This document shows, in pieces, positions 37,605 through 49,588 of a DNA stretch of 64,000 nt. The DNA lies in assembly GCF_963662255.1 (NCBI RefSeq), contig NC_085052.1:30948654-31012653 (forward strand), written 5' to 3'. The notes beneath the pieces are model-generated. The model ran no database searches, had not been told where the DNA came from, and saw only the letters and a list, made by a program, of their open reading frames with translations. Position numbers and translations under genes: made by a program. The DNA comes from Cinclus cinclus (Eukaryota; Chordata; Aves; Passeriformes; Cinclidae). Each line of letters begins with the position of its first letter. Within the stretch, counting starts at the first letter, position 1.

Positions 37605-37716
37605 TTTTATAGGTATAACTTGTGGTTATAACTATATATATATAGGATATATATAGGTATGTATATATATATATAGGTATAACTTATAGGTATAACTTTT
37701 CTTATAGGTATAACTT
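37605..37716 (+). repeat. TA-rich repeat with four copies of a 14-mer
   Basis: TATAGGTATAACTT occurs exactly at 37608-37621, 37672-37685, 37685-37698 and 37703-37716, with imperfect TA microsatellite between the first and second copies. Copies two and three overlap by one T. It is a local expansion of one word rather than a plain dinucleotide repeat. Confidence 0.9.
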
Positions 37717-40700
37717 ATGTTCTGTGATGTTAATTAGAATGAGCACATACAGCAGGCAGGGTAATTTAGCTTGTATGTACAGTTAGAAATCAGATTTTTG
37801 GGCAAATGACTGCATTTTTGGCATGGAAAGCATAGGGACATATGGCCATGTGATTGAATGTAAAAGAACTAATTTAGTTTGTAACTATTCTGACCATGCC
37901 TCAGAACGAAGGTCAGAAATAAGTCTCAGATTTGTATAAATTAAGGCTGTAAATGACTACTGTGATTATTTTGTGAGCATTGACCTCGCCTGCATGCTGG
38001 TTTTCAATCCAACACCTTTGCTTGAGTTAGACCAGGTGCTGTGTTTAAACTATTCAATTGTGATTTCAAGGTGTGCAGAGAAGGAGAATTCTGGGTAAGC
38101 TGTTAATGAACCTTACCCATAACAAATATATCTCTTATTTCTTATCTGAATATACCTCTCTTCAGGTTCAGTTATTGCTGCTTTGCTCTTTCTTTAATTA
38201 TGACACTGAAAAGCTTTCCCTGCCCTCAGATTCTGCTCTCCCTGCAGATACCTATTACACCACAACAAAATCCTCCACTGGCCACACCTCTAGGACAAAC
38301 AACTTTTGGAATTTTTAGTTCAAAATCTTAAGTAATTGTTTTGTTGATACTTTGTAAATATTTTCAATTTTCCATATTCTTATTAAAAGCTGGCCATTAG
38401 GACTGTATGTGGCATTCCTGCAGGTATTTTTCTGCAGATAAGTACAAGATTGAAATACTTCTTTACATCTCGGTGTTTCTTTGCTTTAAAGTGTGTAGCT
38501 CTTTCAAGCTGTTGCAGTCTGTGCTCGGTTTTCCATTTTGAATGTTTGATAGATGTAAATTGGCTATGAAAATTCTGCCCTTAGCTGTACCTTCACTACT
38601 AAACAAAGATAGGCACAAATCATTGCTGTTACCAGAAAACTTCAAGACATTGGAATCCTGTATCACTATCTGAGGTATTTAAAGTTTTGCTGCATCTGTG
38701 GTTTTGGTCACAGGTCTATGATAGAATTTCAAAAGATGCAGTCTTGGGTAGAGCCTTTTGAAAGCAGGCAAAGAGGGAAGGAGCTCCAGGGAGGAGGATG
38801 TGAAAAAAGGTGGTGGCAGGGATGTGAGCTGCATTCAGTGATTAGGGTTTGACAAAACACGATGGGGATTGTGTTGCCATCTGTTCTCTCTGCCTCCATT
38901 TGAATACATCCTCTTGGGATCAGTGACAGCTTGATATTCCAGTGGACTTGGAGACAGCACTAGACACTAGATCAGTAGCTTTGATGGTAAATTTTGCTTC
39001 TTTCAGTCCTCCTCTTTTCCTCTTTAGTGTCAGATTAAGGATTGCAAGGCCAGGGATAAGGCATGAAAAATCCCACTTTGTCCATGCTTCATGTTCAACT
39101 TCACCCCTGCCCTCCTCGTGCTTGTGTTGGGTTGTGCCCCTGTCCCCTGCCACTCGTGGGTCAGAGGCTGACTGGCTGCATTCTGTCTGTGATGATTCAT
39201 TATCTACCACTCCACTTTTTAGTCACCTGTAGCCTTCATGGTAACAATTTTATGGATAGCATTTTATCAAGCTATTGACAACCTTTTAAAATAGATATTT
39301 ATTAAGCAATCACTATGGCATTCACACTTGAAACAGTCTCTTAACAATTCTAATTTAACAGTTAAAATTTTATTTTGAGAGCTATATAATTGGATGGATT
39401 TAAATTGATTTATGGCCAGTCACATCCTCTTTGATATAATCCTAGTTTCTAGCTATATTCAACTGCTCTTACACACTAGAGTAAGTTTATATCAGGTACA
39501 GCAAAAGGAAAGTAGGCTTATCTCAAGGGCTTCTGAAAACCCTCCCTCATAAAGAGATTTTAAGTGGCTAGAACTGTTGTTTCATTTAAATAGCAAACAC
39601 AAGAAACTAATAAATACAGATTACCTAAATAAATCAAAGTCAGGATGCTTCTGTTGAAGTGCAAATCTGCTGTCATAAAAAATTCTGTAAAATTATCTCA
39701 TTTCCATAAGCAGGCTTTCTATTGGTTAATGATTTATTCATTTAATGTTTTGCCAGAGATATTAGCCAGCTGCAAGAAAAGATATCTTGAATAAAAATAA
39801 ATCTTATTGATTTTTAATTTCTGTATAAAAGGTTGACACTGCTTTCCAAAGATTTCAGAACAAATGTTTTGGTTCTATTATACTTTTGTTTCAGAACAAT
39901 GAGGTAACTCAGTCTATTCAGCTCTGTGGTTCATGGATTTTTACCTGCCATATATATATATATCTATATATATCTATATATATTCTTTTGTGATTGCCTC
40001 ATCTCTCCAAGGTGTGAGAGGGGGACCTTTTACATGTCCTGTAAAACATCCAGTTAAAATTATATTTGAGACTGGCAGACTGAATGAGAGCTGGTCTTTT
40101 GTTTCAATCCTGAAAATTGTATAAAACAAGAGGCCCATAAATGTTTGTGTTTGCTACTTGAGACTGGTTTTAGTCCTGCAGATGAACCTCATTCTTACTG
40201 AGTGACAGTGGGAAGGACAGAGAGAGGTATGCTGCAATAAAGTCACTGAAATTGTTGGAGGGAAAACTGTGGTTTCAGGCTTGACCTTTCTCTGCTGTTG
40301 TCTGTAATTAATTTTTTTTTTTGTTTGCCGTTTTTTTAAACTCTATTATTCTGCTGGTGTTGTCAGTGTGCACTGTAATCCTTGTAGAAAACTTCTGACT
40401 AAATGCTTAAGTAAAGCTTAAGTGGAGATGAGAATTTGTTCATCATGACATTTCATCTCTTGGTAAAGCAGTAGGAGTAGTTGAAAGGAATAGGAGGAAT
40501 ATTGGTAACATTAAGATTTTGTGCTTGTGGGAAGAAGGGAGGAATCCTGATCACTGGTGAAAGCCCTAAATGCTCTGCCAGGTGTCACTGTGCTATTTTA
40601 TCCGGTAAGCAGCAAGCAACAGCTTAAAGGCAGAGGGTGGCTGGAATATCAGTCACATCTCTTTGCAGGCAAGACAATTTTCCAGTATTTCCAGGTGGCT

Positions 40701-43700
40701 GGAAACGAAAGCAGAACCATATCCACAGACCCACCTTTTCAGGGTGGGATAATGCACTTTCTTGTTTCTAAAGCCACAAGCTGCCTTCCCATAGAGCTGT
40801 TCTTGGGAGAGGCACCAGTTTGAGACAAATAATGGACCCACAGAGCTGCCTTTGCTGTTACAGCTCGAGCAATACACGGAGGGTGATGAGAGCATCTGTG
40901 CTCACTGAGCTGTGCACTGGAACCTGCACTTCAGCTGAGGTACCTGTCAGTGAGCGCTAAAACTGCTCGTAAAAAAAAATCCCCCACTGCTGTAGATACT
41001 TTTATGGCCCTGCCTTGAATATGACAGTACATCCAATAGCCCTTGCTGAAACAGGACTTCAGATAAGGTGAGCCTCGGGCTATATGTACTCACTGTTATG
41101 GTCCTCTTTCAAATCTGGCATTTCAAAAAGTTATTGCAAATATTTTCTGAAGTGAGCCCCTTGGCTGGCTGGCATTTGCCAGTGCAGCACTCCTACAGTG
41201 CTCCTGCTCCTCAGTTATCACAGGGATGTTCTAGACTGCTGCATCCTCAATAAGTGAGTAACCTCTGCTCTGGAGTGTCACATCCAGAAAATGTTTCAAG
41301 ATGAAACAGTTCATTTCCATTGGATTATCTTGTCAATGCAGTGAAGTGAGTAATGAAGCTCGCTTGAAGAGATTCACTTTCAGAGGCAGCTTTTTATCGC
41401 AGGTGAGGGCAGAGAAACCTTCTCAGAAGTTGTGCCAGGCATTTGAACACTTGCTTGGGAAGCCCTCTGAAATGCAGGCATGGTGAGAAACTTTTGTATA
41501 CTCTGTCTTCGTAGGGATAAAAGTTCAGGGGTTTTAGTTCTTTTTAAAATGTTGTGGCTTCAAAATTGTAATTACAGGTTTTTAGACACTTTTGAAAACA
41601 GTTGTGGGATATTTCGTGTTATTGTTTATTCTTTCAAAGGTAATATCCATGGCTGTGTGGAAATGTTTATTAACTACTCGCTTTCTAGTTATGTAATGGA
41701 AATGGGGTTTGTGATACACATGCAATTGCTTGAGAACTGACATATATTAAAAAAAAGAAGAAAAGATTATTTTCTTCTTAATATTAGGTTCAGAAGCACC
41801 TGGATCTACATTCACAATAGGTAGACATTAAGTTGGATAGTGGGCTGCAATGGAGCATAAATGTGTTATTTTTTTATTATTTCTTCTAAAGAAAAAAAGA
41901 AGTGCTTTGTAGAAATAATTTAAAAGAAATGGAGTGTAATCAGTCTTCATGGCTTGAATGCTATGAAAAAAATTGCCAGTGATATTTACAGAATCACACT
42001 CAACTTAGGATATGAGGCTTTTGTGTGTATTTTCTGCTCAATGGGGGCAATAGGAAGTGTTTGACATTATGTAGACAGTACTGAAGTGCAGGAAAAAGTT
42101 GTTTCTGCACTATATCTTTCTGTGAATTGAACAGCAGCACTGTTGTGATGTGGCATTGTATAAATGACAAATATTTAAACAATGTGCTTGCTATTGTAAG
42201 AATAAAACATGCTACCTACCTGATGCTGCTTCTAATAATTTGTAGAGATAAAGTTGCTCAATTTCTCAGTATCTTTCATGCTGTCACTAAAGAATTTATA
42301 TGAAATGTCTATTTTTCTGGGTGTTTGTGTTTCTTAGATCCTGTATACTTATTTATTGTACCTGGCTCAGTAATATTGTTTGTCTTTCATAATCTCTAGC
42401 ACCTTCCTGGTGCCCATAAGGGCATTAGCAGAGTGCAGGGCTTGTGATTTCACTGTGCCTAATGGAAGGCAAATGCTTTTTATGTTCATTTTTAGCCAAA
42501 TGATGCTGGCTGAGTTGTGAGCTAAGCAATTCACGTGAGAGGAGATGTGTGGAATTACACTGAGAGTGAGACCTAATAGCAATCTCCAGGAATGAGCTTG
42601 AAAAGGATGCAAGTATTGTGGGCATTTGAAAGCTTCTTGAAACGTTATTGACCCCAGATTGGGTCAGTTTTCTGTGGCAGAATGCTGTTCTGTTGGCTGC
42701 AGTCACCACGCTTGTGCTAAAGCTTTGGTCTCTTTCTACGAAGAAATTCTTCAATGATCCAAATTTGCCAGCAAGTTTTCCCTGGGCACAGGAAGGAAGC
42801 CCTTCCTGTGGTAGTCGTCTTTATTCAGCCATATGCCAACATTCTTTTCACTTGTTTTAAGAAGGAAAGAAGCTGGAATAGGTGCTGATTTCTAAAAGCC
42901 TGAAAATACCAGAAAACAGTTGGATTACCTGTGTTAAGTTAGTGCCAGAAGGAGGAGGTTTGGTTCTAGTTCTTGCTGCCTAAAACAAAAGTAAATAAGA
43001 CTACTTAACTTGCTTATTATTATTATCACTATTCTACTGTAGATGTCATAGAATTTAGCAGAATTACCCTCTGTAGAGCCAGAGAGCCAAGATATAATGA
43101 AATATAAATTGATTATCTTTACACCAAATGGGACAATCAAATACAGAACTAATTCTCCATGTGCAATAGTAAATAGATTGAGCAGTATATATTAGCTGCT
43201 GAGGAGGAAAAATGTGGAAAAGGAAGTTTTGGCATTAGATTTTAATCCTGTGGTGTATTTTACATTTCTCTAAAGTGTTGGACATCTCCATTTCTGCATC
43301 CATAGCATTTCAAAGAGAGGAGTCACCCAGATAATAGACTTTAACTATTTGCTGTCAACTTTCAGGATGAAGATTGTTTCTCTCTACTCTTAAAAAACCC
43401 TTTCTGTTTTTTTTAAAAAATGCAAAGAACTGTTTTAAATTGACTGTAGTGCTTAACCAGTTTACAGCTTCTTCTAAATTAATTTTATTGTTCTAATTGC
43501 ACCTACTTTTGATATTTACTGTATTAGTACAGGCCACATAAAAATGACAAGTGACACCTCTTTACCATCTCGTTCCTCCTGTTTTTGGTAAAGGAAGGCT
43601 CAGCACAAGGTGTGACTGGATGGCTGAGAGCCAGGTGATGTGACAGTGGGTCAGTCACCTCTCTGCTTTGCTCTGCCTGCCTTTGGGGCAGTGGGGAACA

Positions 43701-43753
43701 AACCCACCCACAGCAATCTCCCTGCTGGCTTGAGGAGAACTGGAGTATTCCCG
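37717..43753. other. non-coding stretch, no gene seen
   Basis: AT-rich sequence with a TATATATC-type microsatellite at 39950-39983 and T-rich runs near 40312-40336. The longest frames (96 codons at 38920-39210 minus and 38942-39232 plus, 109 codons at 42425-42754 minus) are unrecognised, and the first two are antisense to each other. Confidence 0.5.
39950..39983. repeat. (TATATATC)n microsatellite
   Basis: A TA run is interrupted by C at regular spacing, giving two TCTATATATA-type units. Confidence 0.85.
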
Positions 43754-43773
43754 TCACACGTGATCACACGTGA
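43754..43773. promoter_or_regulatory. tandem duplicate E-box pair
   Basis: The 10-mer TCACACGTGA occurs twice, head to tail, at 43754-43763 and 43764-43773. Each copy holds the palindromic E-box CACGTG, which is bound by MYC/MAX, USF, TFE/MITF and CLOCK-type bHLH factors. The boxes are exactly 10 bp apart, so they lie on the same face of the helix. The repeat is seen directly; regulatory function is inference. Confidence 0.4.
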
Positions 43774-44231
43774 GCTGCCGTAACTCATGGATTCCTTGGT
43801 AAATCTCTTTCCTGTCAAATTGTTCCCAGAACTGCCAACTTGTAACAGTGAAGGGACAGTCCAGGAGAAATATCGTGGGTTTGGTTCCAAATCATTGTCT
43901 CGTTTCGTGCCTTTCAAAACTGAAGGGTGAACATTAGGGAAGGTGCTATTTAGCATGACACATTGAACATGAAGTCTGGATCCTTAGTGAGCAAGAGAGC
44001 ATTTGGAACTAGATAATTCTCAGAAAGGTGGGAAACCATCTGTGTTAGGCAACCATAAATGAATCAAGCCCAAGACAAAAACCTCCTCAGAGTCCCAACA
44101 GGTTATATTGAAGTTCAGCTGCTTTCTCTTGTTGTGATCACTGCTTCCTATTCAATGCTTCAGCCCTTGTGGCTCAGATCAGTCAGACCAAGCACTACTG
44201 CAATCCTTGCTGTGTTCTAATTGTCAGCAAA
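43774..44231. other. non-coding stretch, no gene seen
   Basis: Nothing recognisable. A minus frame of 101 codons (43651-43956) crosses the E-box pair and has no known domain. Confidence 0.5.
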
Positions 44232-44302
44232 AGTTTGCAATAACAAGCCACTCAAAGCTTGCAGTAATAAGCTACTCAATTCTTGCAGTAATGAGTGGCT
44301 TA
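44232..44302 (+). repeat. degenerate 24-bp tandem repeat, three copies
   Basis: Units 44232-44255, 44256-44279 and 44280-44302 share the pattern TTGCARTAAYRAG, then ACTCAA or a variant. Units one and two differ at a few positions and the third is more diverged. No function is suggested by the sequence. Confidence 0.82.
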
Positions 44303-45255
44303 ACTGTGAGTGCTATGTGAGCAGTATAGAAAGCAAAGCAACGGGAGGGGAGAGGTGTTTGCTTCTGCTTCACTGAAGATATTGATGAGGACTGTGTTTA
44401 TGTTGGTACAAGAGCAGGATTGGTCAGCAGGGGAAAAAAATAGAGATATACCTACTAAAACCTGTTTGGAACTGATGAGATAGCAGGTAGCTAAATGCAT
44501 TATTAAACACCATTTTCAATAAACAGGTTTTGGGGCTAGTTTTATTACTGCAAAGTTGGCTTGTGTATTGTAAACAGTCCTTCACTATAACCTGGAATTA
44601 ATCACCTGTTCTTTGGAGCTATTGCTGCAAGTACAAAAATAAATACACCAGAACAGATAAATGAATGTTGGCTTTCATAAGTAATGCATTGTGCAGTTCT
44701 TATATGGCAACCGTGGCAAAGTTCCAGCAACAAAAGCTTTGGTGCCTCTGAGCTGCCTGTTATCTCTGAGGGAAGCAATTATGGTTATTTAGTGCAGGAG
44801 AGCTAGATTTAGAGACTGCAATAGCCACGGGGACTGTGTGAAGTATGTGGGAGTAGGAAGCATGTATCTACTAACTCTATGGATTATTACTCACAGCATG
44901 CACACAAAGAGATCTTTAGATTATCAGGCTCATGGTTTCTATTAAATGTTTTGATTGTTCATTGGGTGTGTGTCAGTAGAAAAGTGATTCACACCCTCTA
45001 ATTCATGCTTCCCATCCGAAGTGCAGATTGATGGTGTTCTACAGCAGCCTGCATCTTTATCTCCCTGCAGAAATACCAACACACTCCAAGTGCCCCTTAA
45101 ATCCTCAGGTTTCTGCTGTTTAGAGTTGTGGTTCTCTTTGCCTGTTGTTTCAAGGCTGGAAAGCACATTGGCTGTCTGTAATGACAAATTGCCCCACACA
45201 TTTTTGGAAAGGTGCACCCCTCTTTCCTTGCTGGCTCACGCCCTCTCAAAAAATG

Positions 45256-45277
45256 AAAAAAAAAAAAAAAAAAAAAA
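45256..45277. repeat. poly-A run of 22
   Basis: Twenty-two A are followed by GAAAAAAG. This could be a retroposon tail, but no element body is recognised on the 5' side. Confidence 0.9.
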
Positions 45278-45378
45278 GAAAAAAGTTACTTCAGCACTGA
45301 CAGCTTTTTCAGCCCCTTATGCATGAACTAAAAAGCTAAGCAGGAGCTGGGGATCTGGAGGGGTAGGCTGATCTCCTC

Positions 45379-45396
45379 TGTGTGTGTGTGTGTGTG
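45379..45396. repeat. (TG)9 microsatellite
   Basis: Nine uninterrupted TG units. Likely polymorphic in length. Confidence 0.9.
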
Positions 45397-45712
45397 CAGA
45401 ACAGAATACTGACTGACCCCGAGTCCTAGTGGTGCCACAAGAACTTGTTGTGAAAATGACTGCATTTCTCTTTTATTTTAGAATAGGTCTTTCTCTGATG
45501 ACCACAGGATAAGTTTGCTTAACAGACTTCTGCCCTGAGTTAGAGGAGTCTTGTCTTTGCTGGAGGACAGAGCTGGACTGATGATATGTTGGGGGGTATT
45601 TTATTATTTTTGTGAGGTGGGCTGTTTTTCCCTCTGACTGGGCTGACTCAGCTTTATTGGAAGAGCTGAAAAAATATCTGCCAAAAGCAAACAGTAGAGA
45701 GAACAAGAGCTG

Positions 45713-45725
45713 ATTTTTTTTTTAA

Positions 45726-45752
<27 letters not shown>
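45713..45752. repeat. poly-T block
   Basis: T11, AA, then T27. The length is approximate because of homopolymer error. Confidence 0.9.
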
Positions 45753-45758
<6 letters not shown>

Positions 45759-46068
45759 CTTGCCTTCTTGTCTCTGGTAATGGAATAAAACTAGGCCAAC
45801 CCTGATGGCTCCTTAGACCCTATTTTATCTTCTATCCCAGACTATTTTGCCTTTCTAAGAGCCTTGGAGGGACCCTGCTCTTCAGATTTGGTGAAGTAAG
45901 GCCATACATGTACTGGGGACACAGAATTAATTTTGGGGACCGGAAGAAATAAAAAAACTACTCAGTAAGCAGGGAATTAGAGATCAAAACAAATTACTTG
46001 GGCAATTTGCCAGAAGGGGGAGTTAAATAGATTACAGATAAAGCCTTATTAATTAGTATCAAACCTGC

Positions 46069-46090
46069 TTTGGTGCCATATGGCACCAAA
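46069..46090. repeat. perfect 22-bp palindrome
   Basis: TTTGGTGCCAT at 46069-46079 is followed without spacer by its exact reverse complement ATGGCACCAAA. The half-site contains TTGGTGCCA, close to the inverted TTGGC half-sites bound by NFI-family factors. It sits among homeodomain-type AT-rich words (CTTATTAATTAG just upstream). Function is inferred, the palindrome is direct. Confidence 0.6.
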
Positions 46091-46652
46091 CATTTTCCCT
46101 TTGCTTCTTCTTCTGGTCATTATCTCTCCATTTCCTATTCTCTTTCTGATGTGTGCAAGTGATTGTGTTACTTTGAAAAGATTAAAAAATGGCTTAATCA
46201 TATTGAAGGAAAATGCTATGAATCCTCTTGACTTTAATAGCAGTGAAATCTAAATGTAGAGAAGTGCCTTAATTGGCAGGTAAAAATTGTTTGGGTCAAA
46301 TATTTTTTTTATCTGATGGAGGAAAGATTAGTAAAGTGGTCACAATTAATTCTGTGGTTCAGTTCATCTGATCAGCAAAGTAGTGCTCTAGTTGGACTGC
46401 AATTAGCATTTTATGTTTCACAGAAACATACAAAATGTGCTTGAATACCTAATTTTTAATTATTTTTTTTTAACAATGTCCTACAGCAAAAAAATCCAAG
46501 CATGTAAGTGTAGTACAGGAATTCAAAGGAAGGCAAAATTGAATTTGTTAAAACAATAGAATTTGTGGTTTTGACTTTGGAGAAACTTAATTAATCTGTG
46601 TCCCTATTCTTTAACTTGTTTAACTATGTGCCCTGGTGGCAATTCAGCACAG

Positions 46653-46698
46653 TGCTTGAAAATTCTATTTAAAAATGCTTGAAAATGTCTATTTAAAA
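46653..46698 (+). repeat. tandem duplication of about 23 bp
   Basis: TGCTTGAAAATTCTATTTAA and TGCTTGAAAATGTCTATTTA start two adjacent units (46653-46675 and 46676-46698) that differ by a small indel. Confidence 0.85.
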
Positions 46699-48296
46699 GC
46701 AAAACAAAATAACACCCCAAGAATTTTTTTTTCCTAGATTAAAAAAGCAAAATTTTAATTAAATTGCCAAAACTTTGATTTTGAAGATTATGCACAGGGA
46801 GAGGCATCCATTACTCACCAGTATGAGTTTTCCTTTAGGAACCTGACAGCCTCTGTAAGGTTTACTGTTTGATGGATAATCCTCTCACAGCTGCTCTTCC
46901 ATGGAAGGCTAGAGATTAAGTTCTCCTCTTTAACTTTTCCACCATCAGTTTTAACCTCCGTAACAGACAGGAGAATTTTAAGTATAGGGGGGGAAAAAAA
47001 AAATGGAACCATATAAATTGACCAACAGTCAAGTTATCACAGAGTTTGTAGATTTACAGCTGCTCTTGTTGCAAAATACTTTTTTATTATTTCTGTAAAG
47101 CAAATACATATATGTAATCTTGTGGAATAGAAGGAAAGATGGAAAAAAGCACATGCAGTTATGGGATTTTTATAAGTGCATAGATGTCTTTATTCACTTT
47201 ATATTAAAATATTAGACACTTAAATGTATACCACCAATAGCTTTGTGCACAGTGATGATTTTTGTAATGATTGTAATAATTTTGTAATGGTTCCAGAGAG
47301 CCTTCTCAAACCTTTATAGAACTTGAATTAATCATGTGCTGGAGAAGCACATCAGAGCTACAGGAAACCAGAGGATGTGATGGCTCTGTTCACCTCACAT
47401 ATTCTTTTAAGTTCTGCTGTGGTATTTGAGGGCTGAAATTCAGAAACTGGACTTGTGCAGGAGTGTTATGTATTTGTAAGCTTTCTGTGTTAATACGGCA
47501 TGCATTTTTAATCAAGAGCTATAGATTGCTTATGGCAAGGGCAGCTTGGAGTGCTCAGGTGTGCTTTTGGAATTTGTCACAGTGGTAAAAAAAATAAACA
47601 TATATATGTATATATAATGCATTCAGGTAGCAGATGCAAAGGGCTTATAAGCCACCTTCTCTTGTGTTATTTTTGGGCATTGTTTAGATAAATCTATCTC
47701 CATATGTAAAATAGCATCTTAATTGACACTGAAGCATTATCTTTTTGTATTAGTTTAGTAGATTTTAGAACTGGATTTGCGGTCATAAATAGACCAGCAC
47801 TTCAATAGTATTATAACTTGTTGATCTGGAAAGATCAGACAGTCTGGAGACAAGACATTATCTATGCTTCAACAATCTTGTTCTACCCTTTGCTTCATTC
47901 ATTGGAAATTCAGAAAATTATCAACTTGAATAAATGTCCAAAGCCCTGTTCCACCTTGGAAATTTTTTCTTTCCTTCCTCCCACAAATTTTCAGAGAACA
48001 TGTTAGAAGAACACGAAGGTTTCTCACACTTTGTCTGGTTTAGCTTAACCAAAAGCTTTTGACACTGCTATGTGTACTGGCACTTGGTTGCTCTTCCACA
48101 TCAGATCCTGATCACATGAAAGCCTACATCCTTCTCCATGCTTCCAGGGCTTGCCCTAAAAATACACAAGAAATAAGTATTATGTAATGCCTGTCTTCTG
48201 TCTCAAGCTAAATAAGTGTTAATTAAAAGCAGGGAAGAACACCTTAAGTTAAAGGACAGAAAAAAGGTTTTAAGGCTTCTGTGTTTTGGTTTAATT

Positions 48297-48380
48297 AAAA
48301 AAAAAAAAAAAGGAGAAAAGCCCCTCCAAAAAACCAACAAAAACACAAAAGCAGAACCCATCCCCAAAAACAAACAGGAA
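48297..48380. repeat. A-rich low-complexity tract
   Basis: A15 is followed by A runs separated by single C or G, with CCAACAAAAACAC-type sequence. No element body is recognised. Confidence 0.75.
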
Positions 48381-49073
48381 ATAGTGGAATTTCATGTCCA
48401 ATGTAAAGGTAAGGAAAATAATTATATCATGTTTCTGCTTCAGTACCCTTCAGTCCGTCAGAAATGCTTTTAGTGCAAGTGAATATGTTTAATTACTGCT
48501 CAGCTGCTCTGATTGCTCATTACATGACAGACTCTTACAAGGAGATCATTTGCCTGTCAAGATTTAGTCACAGTCATTAGCACTCACCTTTACCTTGACA
48601 GAGAATAAAATGTTTTGCTATATGCTGCTAGTGATACGTTCCATGCACTGCTGCATTTCCTGAACAGGGAGCCCATTAAAACTGCTGTTACCCTGTACCC
48701 TTTCCTGGTGTATGTGGACACACTAATTTTGTTTCACTGAGCAATATCTTTTTTCACCCTTTCTGACACACTTAGGTATGCACAAGCACAACATAAGGAG
48801 AAGTATTATGCAAGTACTTTGTCAGAGTAAGGATTGAGACATGAGATAAAGCACAGGGGTTCACTTCTGATGCATTTTGGTTACGTAATTTTATACTGGC
48901 TGCTGAGTGTCAGAACTTATGGCACTAATAATTCTCTTGTGCAGTGAAACTACACGGAAGAAGGGTTAAATATATTTTAATTATCTATGGTGATATGTGG
49001 ATGTGTCTGAGTCTTACCAGGTGTTTTGCTCCTGGTTCTATTGCCTGTGTAGTGTGAAGGTCCCACACAGGCA

Positions 49074-49588
49074 GGTACACCATTTCCTCTGGTAACACCC
49101 AATGGTAACACCATTTCCTCTGGTAACACCATTTCCTTTGGTAACACCAAATGGTAACACCATTTCCTCTGGTAACACCAAATGGTAACACCATTTCCTC
49201 TGGTAACACCATTTCCTTTGGTAACACCAAATGGTAACACCATTTCCTCTGGTAACACCCAATGGTAACACCATTTCCTCTGGTAACACCATTTCCTCTG
49301 GTAACACCAAATGATAACACCATTTCCTCTGGTAACACCATTTCCTCTGGTAACACCAAATGGTAACACCATTTCCTCTGGTAACACCATTTCCTTTGGT
49401 AACACCCAATGGTAACACCATTTCCTCTGGTAACACCATTTCCTTTGGTAACACCCAATGGTAACACCATTTCCTCTGGTAACACCCAATGGTAACACCA
49501 TTTCCTTTGGTAACACCAAATGGTAACACCATTTCCTCTGGTAACACCATTTCCTTTGGTAACACCAAATGGTAACACCATTTCCTTT
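49074..49588. repeat. two-unit minisatellite with higher-order structure
   Basis: The 515-bp array is built only from an 18-bp unit A (GGTAACACCATTTCCTCT or ...CCTTT) and a 13-bp unit B (GGTAACACCAAAT or GGTAACACCCAAT). I count 20 A and 12 B. Single B units separate runs of one or two A, in the order 1,2,1,2,1,2,2,2,2,1,1,2,1. The array is therefore a mix of 49-bp AAB and 31-bp AB higher-order units. In five of the seven A pairs the second A carries the CTTT variant, so AAB copied as a block. Because B is 13 bp, each B shifts the reading frame. All three minus frames stay open (up to 239 codons), since no phase of the units holds a minus-strand stop, whereas GGTAACACC supplies TAA on the plus strand. 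The long minus frames are thus not evidence of a gene. Confidence 0.97.

Larger units (their letters stand above)
44303..46068. other. non-coding stretch with several homopolymer runs
   Basis: Contains an A22 run (45256-45277), a (TG)9 microsatellite (45379-45396) and a poly-T block (45713-45752, broken by AA). Opposed frames of about 91-101 codons at 44942-45326 are mutual shadows. Confidence 0.6.
46091..49073. other. non-coding stretch, no gene seen
   Basis: AT-rich sequence. A tandem duplication of about 23 bp (46653-46698), TA-rich bits near 47600-47618 and an A-rich tract at 48297-48380 are the only marked items. The stretch 46190-46400 has CCTTAATTGGCAGG and ACAATTAATTC words and could be regulatory. 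Confidence 0.5.

Noticed and set aside
49074..49588. CRISPR-like array
   Set aside because: The repeats abut with no unique spacers, and the host is a vertebrate. It is a minisatellite.
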